Below, in pieces: positions 22,359 through 34,819 of a stretch of DNA of 64,000 bases. The position numbers and the translations under genes are program-made. Location: NCBI GenBank assembly GCA_037355855.1, contig CM074763.1, forward strand, positions 3,038,001 through 3,102,000. Direction: 5' to 3'. Each line of letters begins with the position of its first letter. The stretch's first letter is position 1. The notes below the pieces were generated by a model, which saw only the letters and a list, made by a program, of their open reading frames with translations, ran no database searches and was not told the DNA's origin. Origin of the DNA: Pseudo-nitzschia pungens. Taxonomy: Eukaryota > Bacillariophyta > Bacillariophyceae > Bacillariales > Bacillariaceae.

Positions 22359-25300
22359 ATGATCGATTCAAGGTCCATCCCACAGGGTAATGGCACAGTT
22401 GTTGGAGAAGCAATTGGTATGGAAGCAGCAAAAAGAGAAATCAAAATGGCCAAGACTCATACCGGCGCCAGTGACTTCGATTCAGATGATCCCGATGCCG
22501 ATGAAACATATCCAAATTTCAGTGGGCATCTTGGTGCGCATTTATCAGCTAATTTGGAAAATACGATTGCAGAGGGAAGCAAAAACATCTTAACGTGCAA
22601 GTCAGATGATCCCGAGACAGAAAAGGACAACGAAGACAGTGAATCTAAGTTGCATTCGAGAAACGAACAACTGGAAAATGGAAAGCAGACTGATGTAGAG
22701 CAAACTCTTTCTTCGAAGCTTGATCTTGAGGGACTCCTTGGTGCCGACGAAATGACGATGGAAAACATTACATTGCAGTCGATGGCTAAGACGGACCAAA
22801 ATGTGGTTGGAAATGAGAACGAGCGTGAGAATGAGCACGGGAATGTAGTTCTTGTTCAGAATGCCCCCAGCAAGAAAGTTGTGCCCCTGGTGGCTGTCGC
22901 ATGCTGTCTCATTTTTGGGTCCATGCTTCTGAGCATCATCACCGTACATTTAGGATTAAATCCATGGACTCTTTTAGGTGCATATACGATCGCGTCCCTC
23001 TTACTTCTCATGATGCTGTTCATATTCAATGCCATTCAAACCAGTACAAACGCACATAATTGCAGAGCTTCGCAAACTCAGAAATTTCCGCACGACTCAT
23101 ACTCATTTGTGGCGATCTTCAGCCCAAGAGATGATCCCGATTTATTCTTCTTTGGAGTCATGGTCTTTTTTTTCCAATCAGCCTTATTCTTTCTCATGAT
23201 TTTGAGCGTAGTCAGCAAAGAGTCAAGAACATCTGGAGATGTTGATAATCCAGATTCTGATCTCAAGCATCATTGGTTCGCCCAGTTTATTCCTGCAAAT
23301 GCTAAACCAATTGTACGAGCGACACAGATCATCGCTATGTTGTCGTACATGATTTTTCCAGAGGCCAGTTTGTTGGAGATCACAAAGGGGATCGAGATGT
23401 TTCCTCAATTTTGCGCAAGAAATACAAATTGTCAGGTTTGGCGCATGACTTTATCTTGTGTCATGCGGTGTTTTCAGGGCTGTTTAGCAATATTTGCAGT
23501 GTTTCTTCTCGTGATGACATCGTCGGATGTGATGGAAATTGTTCTTAACTTTACTGCGGTAAGTGTTGGCGTTCTAGCTAATATTAGCAATCTTCGCAGC
23601 TTTTCGAAACGAACTAACTCATGTTCTTAATTTTTGAAATGTCAACTTTGCCTTACAATAGGCGAACCTCATTTCATATTTGGATGATACTGCTTTTAAA
23701 ATTGCGAAGGCTGGCAAGTATGGACCAGTCCTCGAACAAGGGGCTAAAAAAGTTGAGAGCGAGAGTCTTCCCAGTTTCAGCATGCCGAAGGACAAATATA
23801 GACGATATAGAATGACTGTTTCTGTTGTCAGTTGCGTATCGTTTGCGATGGTGCTCTTTGTCATGTTTTCTCAAGAAAGCAACGAGAAGTGGATTACACG
23901 CACTGTTCAAGTTCAGTTCGAAACCTCGACAGGCCTTCAAAATTACAGCGGATGTTATGACATGTTAGTAAACTCGCACCATGAAAAAAGGCATTCCTAC
24001 CGTCTCTGGAGTGATAATGCTGAGTTGAATAATACGCAGTTTGGTTACTGCAAAGATACTCGGCGATGGGTTATGTTTAACGGTGAAAATCTTGATGGAG
24101 CCCCCGTTGATCCTTGTTCGGCCGGGGAAAACGAGCTGGGATATTCATCAAAGACGGATTTATTTGACATTTCCACTTCGTTCACTGAACCGTGGTATTC
24201 AGTATCGAACGAACCTCTTGATCTTTTCCTTCTTGACCTTGGAGAGAAAAAAAAATATTGCTCTCTATATCAGAAGACCGGTGATGGAGTCTGTGATGAT
24301 TTCTTCAACACACCAGAATATGACTTGGATGGGGGTGACTGTTGTGCTGCCACCTGTATGCATCCCAATTGTGGGATGGGTGGTTTAGACTCGACGTTTG
24401 CATTTGGTACCAAAATTATCTCAGGAGATGGATACCCAGATTGCATCGATCCAAGTATGAAAGCAGTGTCGATTAGTTTGGAATCGATGATAGTGAATGA
24501 TGAAGTATCCAATCCACTTCTTCAGCTTGATTGCGATGAGAAAACTATTTTTTCGATTCCACTACAAAAGTCAATGGAAAATAAAACTGAGACAGTCATG
24601 GTCGCCAAGACAGCAAATTGCACCCTCGAATTCGAAAGCTCAAATCATGAAAGCGATTCGGTTTGGGAAATATATTACAGCATTTCCGATAACACAAACT
24701 TTCTCCATGACGGGAATATCTCGAGTCAAAACGACGGAAGTGAATATTTTTCTGTTTGTAAGTGAAAATTCTTCGTGTGAAGGAGCTACCTATACCAAGT
24801 ACCTCCACCGAATACCGAGTATGTAGCGCTCTAATCTACTTTTCTCTTTTGTATTCTTTTCAGATAACCTCTACGATGACAAATTCTTCTCGAGCTATGT
24901 GGGCGAGGCTCTGAGGGAAGAGACACACCTCATGATTTGTAGGTGGCAGGCTTGGTGATTTTCTTTTTGTATTTTAGACATATCTTCAATTCTCACATTT
25001 TTTTCTTTTTGTGTAATACAGTAAGCAACGATTTCAAAGGAACTCTGCCAAGCGAGATAGGATTGCTGACGAAATTAAGTATGATTCTTTTGAGTAAGTT
25101 GCTGAGTTTTCAAGCAAGGTACCGTACACGTACACTGCCAACATATTTTCTTTGTGTCTGACTCCGCCATCGGTATTGTAGGTGCAAACGCTTTTACTGG
25201 AACTCTGCCAAGTGAGATAGGGTTGTTGACACAATTGAATATTTTCTCTTTGTGTAAGTAATAGTCAGAAAGGTATGACTTGCACTAGAGATCTGTTTTC

Positions 25301-27497
25301 AACTTTAATGTTGTGATTCTGATCCAATATTTCTCTTCTATTTGTATCACAGATGAAAATTATTTCTCCGGAGCTTTACCTAGTGAGATAGGAATGCTGA
25401 CTCAACTGACTATGTTGGCTTTACGTAAGTCCTTTCAGCTGTGCTATACCAGTCGTAAGAAACATCTCTGGTGAAAAGCTGGTTTTCGAGTATGCTTGTG
25501 ACAGTTGGATTCTTATATCTTTCATTTTTCTATTCTATATTGCAGCTTTAAACCGTTTCACTGGAACCCTGCCGAGTGAGATAGGAAAGCTGACTAAGTT
25601 AGCGGAGTTGACTCTGTGTGAGTTCCAGCGGTTGCGAAATAATCATTCAAAAATTTGATTCATTGTTGTACTGGATCTAATTTTTTTCTTCTTTGCTTCA
25701 TCATAATAGTTAGGAATGATTTCAGTGGAAATCTTCCAAGCGAACTTGGTTCGCTCACTCAATTAGTCGACCTGTCATTAAGTAAGTGTATGCAGTTCGG
25801 AAAATTAGTTGATACCAAAATCTTGTTTCGACTGCATTTTTGAGTCTGACTTTTAATGTTCACTTTATGGTTTGGCTCCAAGTGAACAATGCTTTCACTG
25901 GAACTATGCCAAGTGAGATAGGATTGATGACACAATTGGTTGATTTGGCCCTTTGTGAGTGTGTATCAGAAGACGCATCAGTAGTCACAATGGAACTGCT
26001 GAGTCCGATTATTCTTCCTCACATGATCAATGTTTCACTTTGAATTGCAGCTGACAATGCTTTGACTGGAACCGTGCCAAGTGAGGTTGGACTGCTGACG
26101 AATTTAAACGATTTATTTCTACGTGAGTTTTTATGTTGGTTGCAAACGCACAATGTGACATCGTTTTTTGAATGTGCTCCTTATTGTCTCACTTCGCTTC
26201 TCAATCGTAGCCACCAATAGATTCACAGGAAGTTTGCCAACTGAGATTGGAACTCTGAATCAATTGACTAACTTACATTTATGTGAGTTTGTTTTTCTTT
26301 ATTGAGAGTCGCCATTACTGGCAAGAAGGTTTTGATTCGAGTATTCCTGACTGATTTTCATTTTCTAACACTTTCATCGTAGATTACAATGATCTAACCG
26401 GAAATCTACCCAGCGAGATAGGATTGCTGACTCAACTAACTGAGTTGTATTTATGTAAGATTCTGTGGCTCGAAAATCTTGCTGTGGCCATGGAGTGGTT
26501 TGATATTGGATATGATTCTCATTTTCCCGTTCTGCCTGGTATTGCAGATGGCAATTCTTTCACTGGAACTCTACCAAGTGAAATAGGACTGCTGAGTCAA
26601 TTGACCGAGCTATGGCTCGGTAAGTTTCTGGAGTTTGGAAATAATCTTTGGTAGCGACTCCTTTTTGTATTCTAATTTTTCCTCATGTTCAATTCCAGCC
26701 AAGACTGCTGTGACCGGAAGCCTGCCAAGTGAGATTGGATTACTGACTCAACTGACAGGACTGTACTTGTGTACGTTTCTTCGGGAGGAGAAGTATGACT
26801 GATAAGGATATGTTGTATTTATCGTGAGCGTGATTCCTTACTTCCTGACTTTGCTGTTTACCTTGCAGATTCAAATATTTTCACCGGAAGTCTGCCAAGT
26901 GAAATAGGTTTGCTTACCCAACTACAGGAGCTGTTATTGCGTGAGTTTCTGTGAAGTGCGAAATATCAGCTAAACAGAAAGCTAGCTTGCTGCTTTTGAG
27001 CTTTGGTTCTCATTCTTATTTTCTCGTCGTGGAATGTACACTTCAGATTCAAATGGGTTTACTGGATTTCTACCAAATGAACTAGGTTTACTTTCTGAAT
27101 TGAACGTGTTATATTTATGTGAGTTTCTGTAGCCTTTGACTAAGAATCAAGACCAAAATGGAGTTGAATGATGTTGAGGCTCATCCATTTTTTCTCGTTT
27201 TTTCATTTGCTAAACAGCTGAGAATGCTTTTTCTGGAGGTTTACCATTGGGCATTCGGATGTCAAGTAAGCTGACTAATTTGGATATAGGTAAGTTTCTA
27301 GATCGTGAGAGTAGAAGCGGAACCAGCTTATTTTTTAGTTGCGTGTGATTGTTGTATTATAAGTTTTCTAACCTTGTCACTTGTCGAAGATGAGATTCTA
27401 GTTTGATGACAGCGCTATGTCCTAAAGATTGCAAACAACAAAACCTCGCGAAGCAAACAAAATCATTTTTGTTGCAGAAATCCTACCGGATATGTAA
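22359..27497 (+). CDS. LNR plus LRR multi-pass membrane protein (18 exons, one exon per LRR)
   Basis: Proposed exons: 22359-23558, 23662-24757, 24864-24938, then 25022-25093, 25182-25253, 25353-25424, 25546-25617, 25710-25781, 25883-25954, 26051-26122, 26211-26282, 26383-26454, 26548-26619, 26699-26770, 26869-26940, 27047-27118, 27218-27289, and the end exon 27478-27497. These join in frame to about 1132 residues. Residues 1-165 are acidic and disordered. Hydrophobic segments follow (VVPLVAVACCLIFGSMLLSII, LLGAYTIASLLLLMMLFIF, LFFFGVMVFFFQSALFFLMIL, CFQGCLAIFAVFLLV, and VVSCVSFAMVLFVMF in exon 2). After the last one comes a probable extracellular region with an LNR module (GDGVCDDFFNTPEYDLDGGDCC), then 14 LRRs of consensus NxFTGTLPSEIGLLTQLxxL. 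This LRR type is the plant-like 24-residue class. No kinase domain is seen; the protein ends five residues after the last LRR. It is receptor-like in outline; ligand and role are unknown. Confidence 0.85.
25022..27289 (+). repeat. Array of 14 homologous 72-nt LRR exons
   Basis: Fourteen exons in a row, each exactly 72 nt and each coding for one 24-residue LRR. Every exon begins after an AG with two bases of a split codon and ends with the first base of the next, so all introns are phase 1. Core words such as AAGTGAGATAGG recur in most copies, while the introns (about 85-120 nt) look unrelated to each other. The unit at 27218-27289 is the most diverged and lacks the PSE motif. Confidence 0.9.
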
Positions 27498-28782
27498 GAA
27501 GGATGCGACGAAGGTTTGGATGTTCTTCCCCTGCTGAGGACAAACTAGAGCAGATATGAAATGACAACAGGTGTAGGAATCGCAAGTTTCTCTCGCCACC
27601 TATGTAAAGAAAGAACGAAAGAAATGAAATATCTCCAGCTTACTGTTGTGAGGTTGAATACGCGGTGTATTGCTTTTCAAATTATTGTTTATTAAATTGA
27701 TTTTTGAATTGAAGGGTTTCCGTTGTCAATTTCCACTTGATAAAAGAATTTAGGCAACACACGACCTTCGTGAATATCGCATATTCGGCATGAATGCATG
27801 CTTCATACATTCCACTTAGGACATGGAGTTCGTCGTTATTTGAAGCCATTGACATTTCCAGCTTCGTCTATTGGTAGTCGACGTTGATGATTTTACATCA
27901 CATCTTTCGGCTTACTCTGGGCGCAACGACTCTTGAATTATCCAGTCGTCGTGTCGGTGCTCTAGCACAGCCATGGAGTGAAATATGTGTGGTCACATTA
28001 GAATGGAGCCCTCATCCGGAACAGTGGTGTGGGAACTGTCTCAAATTACGATGATAGAGACGAGAAATTTGGTGAATAGTACTAGATCCCAAGCAACATT
28101 GTCTTAGTTGTGTAGAAGGATCTCGACATCAAAGCATCCCTGACTGATGCCAAAGGGCCGACATGATAAGCCCCTCTACTAGACATTCAGGGCAAGCTTC
28201 TGCAGGTGAATATTTCAACTTTGATGACGATGAGGGCAATGCCAAAAGCCAAACATGGCCTGCCCGAGCTGCTGATTATTGCCAAAAGATTGATCGTAAG
28301 CAAAAACTACACGTAATGTTACTATGATAGAAACAAAACATTTAACCTTGGAAGTGGATGCCCGCCTGTGCGACGTTGGCAAACTTCAAACCTAGAATTC
28401 CAATTGAACACTGTTGCACTGGAGAGGGATGCCCATTGTAATTGATGGACTGATTCCGACTTGGGCTGTCCAGACGATTCTAAAATGACCATGGTATCAA
28501 ATTCTTTACGGAAGAATGCATCAAAATACAAGGACTAAGGAAGAGTCCTTGCCTTTTGAACCTGCGCTGTGCAACTATTGCAATAATTACCCGAAGACCC
28601 AAATTGGGATTTAGGGCGGAGAGCATGTTCCTGAAAAATGAGTAGTAGAGCGATTGCACATACAGCTGAGAAATGCAATACAGTCAAGATACGGAATAGA
28701 AGCAATGGTTCTCGAAGAATAGAAATGAAAGGAAGATCTATCATAAATTTGTTCGCATCCTTTAGTTTGGATATTAACATCG
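27498..28782. other. Convergent intergenic region
   Basis: Between the 3' ends of the LRR gene and the FHA-PP2C gene. Short minus-strand frames at 28322-28780 have one hydrophobic stretch but no family signature, so I do not call them genes. Confidence 0.5.
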
Positions 28783-30873
28783 TTACATTTCCCAGAACGG
28801 ACGAAGAACAATGATTAGAATGCTCACATTGTCTCGACTTCGACGAACCCGAATGGCTTGGTCACTTAAAATTCTAGCTACCTCTGCCGGCTCGCCTCTG
28901 TGTGCTATCAGCTCTTGTCGTGCTAACGCGATGGCGTCTTGTGATCGGAAGACATCAAACAGACCATCACATGCCAGCAAAAGAAATTCATCATTGTGAC
29001 TCATCACCAGTGATGCGATTTCTGGCTCAGCACTGACAAGCGGTGCGGTAAGATCTTTGGCTTCGGAATTTTCGTTCAGCCCTCGAGCAATCTCATCGGC
29101 TTCGTCTTCCAACATTGCCTTAATACCCATCTTGAATGATTTATCTCCGAATGCTCGTGTGATTGCTAGTTCACCCATAACTCGTTTATGCAAAATAAAT
29201 CCACCAGCAGCACGGACTCGCGCAGCCTCATCCGGTCTGCTTGGTTTGTGATCACTGGTAAGTTCAACGCATTGTCCACCTACTCGACACAGCACAACAC
29301 GACTGTCTCCGACATTTGCGGCGAATAACCGTCTCCCCATAATAAGGAGAGTAGCAGCGGTTGAGCCACTCTGAGGTGCATTTTTGGGAGTAATGAAGTC
29401 TTTGTCTGTCTTGAGGTATGCCTTCTTCAATATTTTGCGCATTAGCTCCGATGCAGCATCCTCCGTCGCTTGTTCCGGTCGCGCCATCGATCGGCTGCTT
29501 TCGATCGCCGCACTCAATGCACCCCTCTCTGCGTACATGTGTTCTCGAATTTGATGTGGTAGGGTTTCGACGAGGTAATTGGAACATTCGTCGCCTCCAT
29601 GACCATCGAAAACTGCTGCAAAGGTTGTCATAGCTAGTTCTTGCAACGTATCTTTCGCTTCATTCTTGTAGTATCCGTGCTGAGGTTCATAGAGTAAACT
29701 TTGAACGACGATCGTTCGGTCCTCCATGGTAGGCCGAGCGCCAATCGCTTCTGAGATTCCATAGTCAAATCGATTCAAGGAAAATCCAGTTCTACCAACA
29801 ATAAACTCGTCTCCAATCGCCAGTGACCCCATTCCCCTGTAACCATATGGACCAACAAGCCTCATGTATGTTCCATTCTGTTGTGCCACAAACAATCATA
29901 CAAATAATAATAAACAGCCGTCGTGGAGTTAGTTCAAGGAACAGCGCCAAGAAATGAATTGTTCAATGCTTTTCCAGATAATTCTTTTGGCGAGACGAGA
30001 TCAGAGATCATGACTTACAGTACTTTCGAGATCCACAAGGACAAAGTTGCCAATTCCAGGAAGCCTTGAACCTCTCGCATTTCGATTCGGAAGGTAGACA
30101 ATTGCACCGTGTTTTCGGCTTAATTCTCGGTCCATGATGCACAAATCTGCCTCGTGAGCTCGACCAAAGACGAAAGGACAGCCAGACGCATGAATATCGA
30201 TTAACCTCCCCCTCATTGGTCCCTTCGAGCAGTGAATCGTAATCTTTTGTTTTCCATCATTAACATCTTCTACGTTGAAAACGGAGTTTCCTGCCGCAAA
30301 GGAAGCACCCTTGCACAATATCCAACGATCAGCGTCAAGGGACAAGATCTGTGCCTCTCGAGTTGGACCATCGGGGCCATTCTTTCCGCTAAATACCTTC
30401 GCTTTCCCTACCCTCACGGCGGCGTCGCCTCTGTCTCCTCGGATGTGCCATCCAGTCGTCATTCCTGCTCGCAGAGCGTACCCAGCAGCTTGTTCTCCAT
30501 CGAAATCGGAAAGGCGAGCAAGAACACCAGCCGAAGGTCCCGTCATGCTATCGTCCATACGTCTGCAGATATCGTCTGGATTGTTTGAAGAAGGTGGTCC
30601 GTTTCCTATGGTGGTCTGCCTTCCATACAAGGTCCAGAAGGCCGTGGCCGGTTCTTGTTTCCCCTCGTCCTCATCTTCCGACGTTGTGAATTTAAGGCAC
30701 ACTCGGTATAGGGATCTAGTATAGACTTCTCTACTAGTTGCAAATTGTCTTCCTCCTCGAGACCAGCCCTCGCTTTCTCCAGAGCCCCCACCGCTGGTGG
30801 TTGCCGCCGGAAGATGATTCGCCGCCAGGGCGTTTATATTTCTGTTGCTGGCTTCGCCGTTTGTTGTTGCCAT
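28783..30873 (-). CDS. FHA-PP2C protein phosphatase (2 exons)
   Basis: Exon 1 is 30873-30019 and exon 2 is 29877-28783; the join is phase 0 and gives about 649 residues. The intron cuts the FHA domain between LEST and NGTY. FHA core features are FVFGRAHEADLCIMDRELSRKHG (the GR and SRKH phosphothreonine-binding signature) at about residues 230-255 and the NGT motif at the join. The PP2C domain follows, with all usual metal-site motifs: RPTMEDR, FAAVFDGHGGDECS, TAATLLIMGRRLFAANVGDSR, ELTSDHKPSRPDE, RAFGDKSFK, LLLACDGLFDVF and RRSRDNVSILI. It should be an Mg/Mn-dependent Ser/Thr phosphatase that is brought to phosphothreonine-bearing partners. The same domain pair in plants is KAPP, which binds receptor kinases. 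The N-terminal 200 residues have no clear family. Confidence 0.92.
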
Positions 30874-32480
30874 GCTGAATTCAGTGATTTTGTTGTATTA
30901 TTGAAGAAGTTGACGTCGCTAGCTCTGCCGTTCTCTTCCGACAAACTGTGAACCCCCTGTCTGACTTCAGGAATTCAGGTTGGAAGACTAACGGTACAGT
31001 CGCGACAACAAGAGACAGCTTTCTTTTCCAGCTAGACGCCTTTCCCGTTATTGTTGCTGTTGTTGCTTAGACAAGTCTTTGTGCGAGTCTTACGATACTG
31101 TACAAACAGTGCGATTTTTAATTTACCCACCAATTATAGGGCCCTCCGTGGAGATCTTTCGGTTGTTTTTGGGATTCTTTAACACAAATAGCTTGCTCTT
31201 CAGGATCAGTTGTTGACCACAGATGAAGAAACAAATTGATGAAAACTGGAAAACAACGAGGATTGGCTCTACCTCTTTTCACACACAAACAAAAAAAGAC
31301 GTTGGATGTGTCTCAACACTTTCGAGTCAGTCACTTCCAACTGAACGAGTCCAAGTTTGTCGTTTTTTGCACGAAGCACAATCGGAAGCATTGGATAAGA
31401 GAACGGATAAGATGGAGATACCAGTATTCAAAAATCAAAGCGATTTTGAGGCGAAGGGAATATTCGTTTCAAAATTTGCAGAAGAAATAACGCGACGTTC
31501 GGAGTGTTCGTGAGACGATATGAATATTGAGCACGATAGAGATCGGACTCGCGGATGGGTCATCCATCATTGCCGTTTCAGTCTCACTCTCGTGTATTGC
31601 ATGCACTGCGAATAAATCCGTTCACACTTACGCCTGGCTATGTCTTAGCGGACTGGTTTGTTGTTGCTCTTTTTTGTTTCGGACAAGCTGGACGCTTTGC
31701 TTGGGTTATCGGTGACAAACAGCGTCGCTTATTGACCTTGACCTCACGGAGCAAGTAATTCAAACACCTGAAATAACCAGCTCGACTCTTTCATGTGTGC
31801 CGTAGGAGTACTTGTACGGGTACGGGTACGAGTACTAAAAAATAATAATTCCACGGCGCTCTCTAGCGTCCGAGTTGTTCGCGTCTGGCTGTAAGGTTGC
31901 GCTGCTGTCGGTCGTCAATGCGGTTCTCGTACCTCGTAGACTACAACGCTAGCAACGTTAACCAATAGTTTACCGTTCAGCGCTGATCACGAGAAATCAC
32001 GAGAAACTTGCATCACATTGTTAAAATATTGCGGGCACGCGCGTAGCCCTACCATTCGTAGTGAATTCGTTTGAGTCATGAGGCGTTGCCGACTCTGATA
32101 TTTAAAATTTCGCAAAAAAAAAAACAAAAGATATCATTGCTTTCGAGGCCTCTCGTGTCTCGTGCCTTGTCGGAGTCTCTGGTTTGTGAGGACTGATGAC
32201 GTTCAAAGGAAAAAAAATGGTTTTTTTTTCGATAAAAACTTTTACAGTAAGCCCTTACTCGTACCCCGTGACGTTACACTTCGTACCCGTATGTACATGG
32301 CAATTACTTCGCGTAACGAACGTACTACTTGTATTTACGACTCATCCAGGACTTGTCAAGATAACAAACTTAGTCGATTGCCGTAAGAGTACCTTACCGG
32401 TAAAACCTTACGTATGTATTGACTGTTTTCCAGTGTTGGATTTTATTTTCCGAACACAATAATAAGGGATTACATGACAC
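30874..32480. other. Intergenic up to the edge of the giant element
   Basis: Promoter side of the FHA-PP2C gene, then no gene I can support. Frames at 31223-31758 are short and lack domains. GTACGGGTACGGGTACGAG-type words occur at 31811-31838 and CCTTACCGGTAAAACC words near 32390-32408. Confidence 0.5.
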
Positions 32481-32995
32481 CTGGAGCGGTCGGAAATAGA
32501 AAAACGCGCGCAATGCGCGGCACGTTAAGTTTTTCAAAATGATATGAACTTACCATACATATCCTACATATTATATCAACGTGTGATCTACGTATTACTT
32601 CGTAGGACTCCACGATTCAAAATTTAATGGGGATCGGAAATAGAAAAACGTGCGCACCGCGCGACAGGTTAAGTTTTTAAATGATACGTATGAACCTACC
32701 GTACATACTACATATATCAATGTGTGATTTACGTATTAATACGTAGAACGAGATAAGTAACGTTCATGAAAAAAATCTCCACGATTCAAATTTAAAAGGG
32801 GGAACCGGGAAACTAAAAATAGTTTTTTTTTGGTTCACGTAATTAAAATTAAAATTACGTACGTAATTAATTAATTACGTACGTAATTAATTAATTACGT
32901 ACGTAATTAATATTACGTACGATTGGATTTAATTACGTACGATTGGATTTAATTACGTACGATTGGATTTAATTACGTACGATTGAAGATTAATT
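32481..32995 (+). repeat. Left terminal inverted repeat of the giant element
   Basis: Matches the reverse complement of 48152-48662. It contains two copies of a block of about 145 bp that starts with TCGGAAATAGAAAAACG (near 32489 and 32635), each followed by an AT-rich TACGTATTA part. Then comes an inner zone of repeated TTAATTACGTACG and ACGATTGGATTTAATT words. Confidence 0.9.
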
Positions 32996-33187
32996 ACGTA
33001 ACTATGTGGCTTAAATAGGTAAAGTAGCCAATTTAACAAGGCAATAATAATTCAAATATGTCCTTTATAAATGTAAAACATAAGCCTTTTATTAAAGCCT
33101 CCAAATTGCTTCAATTTGATGACAAGGACGATGTATGCGCCTTTTAAAGTGCCGCTAACAGCCACATATTCGGTACCTTACGTACGT

Positions 33188-33475
33188 ACAATCTACGACT
33201 TGCACTAGTAAGTGGCTGTCAGCGCCACTTTAAATGGCGCCTGGTTACCCAAGTTGAAGTAGGGGCTATCATCTCCACTCTTTACAATCTACGACTTGCA
33301 CTAGTAAGTGGCTGTCAGCGCCACTTTAAATGGCGCCTGGTTACCCAAGTTGAAGTAGGGGCTATCATCTCCACTCTTTACAATCTACGACTTGCACTAG
33401 TAAGTGGCTGTCAGCGCCACTTTAAATGGCGCCTGGTTACCCAAGTTGAAGTAGGGGCTATCATCTCCACTCTTT
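33188..33475. repeat. Three tandem 96-bp units with GCGCC boxes
   Basis: Copies start at 33188, 33284 and 33380 and look nearly identical. Each has AGTGGCTGTCAGCGCCAC followed by TTTAAATGGCGCC. Further single boxes lie at 33571-33605 and 33775-33830. This is the subterminal zone between the left end repeat and the transposase gene. Confidence 0.9.
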
Positions 33476-33859
33476 AAACTTACCGTTGTACTGCAGAAAC
33501 GCCCGTTTAAGTGGCGCTAGAAGTCCTCACTCTGTCGGAGCTGAGTACCGTATGTACGTGAGGTACATACGAATAAGTGGCTGTCAGCGCCACTTTAGAT
33601 GGCGCCTTTACTGGTAAGATTTAGGCGATACAGTACACACACAGAAGCGCCTCTCATGTTGGCGCCTACGGTAATTAAGGCTTACCTTTACCAATACAAC
33701 AAGTGGCCGTGAGCGCGGTCAGAACCAAGACCAACCTGTCACACTTGCATGTCGCTTCAGTTATCACGTTATGCAGTGGCTGTCAGCGCCACTTCCAGGG
33801 GCGCCTCTACTATTCCAGGGGCGCCTCTAGCGCCATAGTGAATAGCATCACGTTCAACC

Positions 33860-34819
33860 ATGATTGCAACTGAAGAGATTTTTGATCAAGAAGCAAGAGA
33901 GACTCTTTGCTGGCCAAATCATCGCAGATGGAACTCGAAAGAGAAGGAAAAACGAATCCGTGCTGTGTTCGGAGCACCGCTCGATCTAATTGCAGACATA
34001 TGGAATAAGATCTGGGAGAAGTTGAGAAAGAGAGAGAGGGAAAAGCTTATTGAAGAAGGTGTTCAATACAAGCATCTTCTCTACGGGCTCGTTCTTATCA
34101 AGATATACTCGACAGAAGAAATCCATTGTGCAGTACTTGATTGGCCCTCAACAAAGACATTCCGTAAGTGGTCTTGGTTCTTCGTTGAAAAAATGTCCGA
34201 ACTTAAAGATGATGTCATAAAGTTAGAGAATAGATTTGGTGGGTACAAAAGGGGAGACGAGGTAAAGACCAACACATTCATGTCCGTTGACTGCGTCGAT
34301 TGTCCTATATTTGAGCCCTGGCCATTCGACAGGAAATGGTTCTCGCAGAAAACAAATGGGCCCGCATTGAAATATGAAGTAGGAGTCTGTATCAGAACTG
34401 CGCATATCGTCTGGATCAATGGTCCTTTCAAAGCCAGCGTGCAAGACCCGGCGATATTCAAAAACGGATTGAGCGAGAAGCTTGCAGTTGACGAATGCGT
34501 CGAAGCTGATGGGATCTACAATATCAGAGAAGATTCTGTTTCAGCGAGGCAACTTAAGAGGCCTGATATCGGATGGGATTCAGAAGCGAGGAAATCCAAG
34601 GCACTTGCTAGGTCGAGGAACGAAAGAGTTAATGGGAAACTCAAAGTCTTCAATGTACTTACTACATCCTTTCGGCATATGAAGCCAAGAGAAGCCATGA
34701 TGCAGAAGCACAAAATTTGCTTCACAGCTGTAGCTGTCATTACGCAGTTGAAAATGGAGGCAGGGGAAAAAATCGAAGACTGGGAATACGATGACGAATT
34801 CAAGCCGCATTACTTCTAG
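33860..34819 (+). CDS. DDE transposase, IS5/PIF-Harbinger type
   Basis: Frame of 319 codons. The central and C-terminal parts follow the DDE_Tnp_4-type pattern: FMSVDCVDCPI with the first catalytic Asp at about residue 139, a strand block KYEVGVCIRTAHIVWINGPF, then ELAVDE-like KLAVDECVEADGIY with the second Asp near 217, and ARSRNERVNGKLKVF with the Glu near 259, followed by FRHMKPREAMMQKHKICFTAVAVI. Upstream is a helix-rich part (LIADIWNKIWEKL, YKHLLYGLVLIKIY, STKTFRKW) suitable for DNA binding. The catalytic triad looks intact, so the protein may be active. It sits 860 bp from the left inner end repeat and should act on the element ends. Confidence is high for a DDE transposase and moderate for the exact superfamily. 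Confidence 0.8.
   Translation: MIATEEIFDQEARETLCWPNHRRWNSKEKEKRIRAVFGAPLDLIADIWNKIWEKLRKREREKLIEEGVQYKHLLYGLVLIKIYSTEEIHCAVLDWPSTKTFRKWSWFFVEKMSELKDDVIKLENRFGGYKRGDEVKTNTFMSVDCVDCPIFEPWPFDRKWFSQKTNGPALKYEVGVCIRTAHIVWINGPFKASVQDPAIFKNGLSEKLAVDECVEADGIYNIREDSVSARQLKRPDIGWDSEARKSKALARSRNERVNGKLKVFNVLTTSFRHMKPREAMMQKHKICFTAVAVITQLKMEAGEKIEDWEYDDEFKPHYF

Noticed and set aside
28322..28780. Short minus-strand frames with one hydrophobic stretch
   Set aside because: Under 90 codons, overlapping each other, in the 3' flank of the FHA-PP2C gene, no family features.
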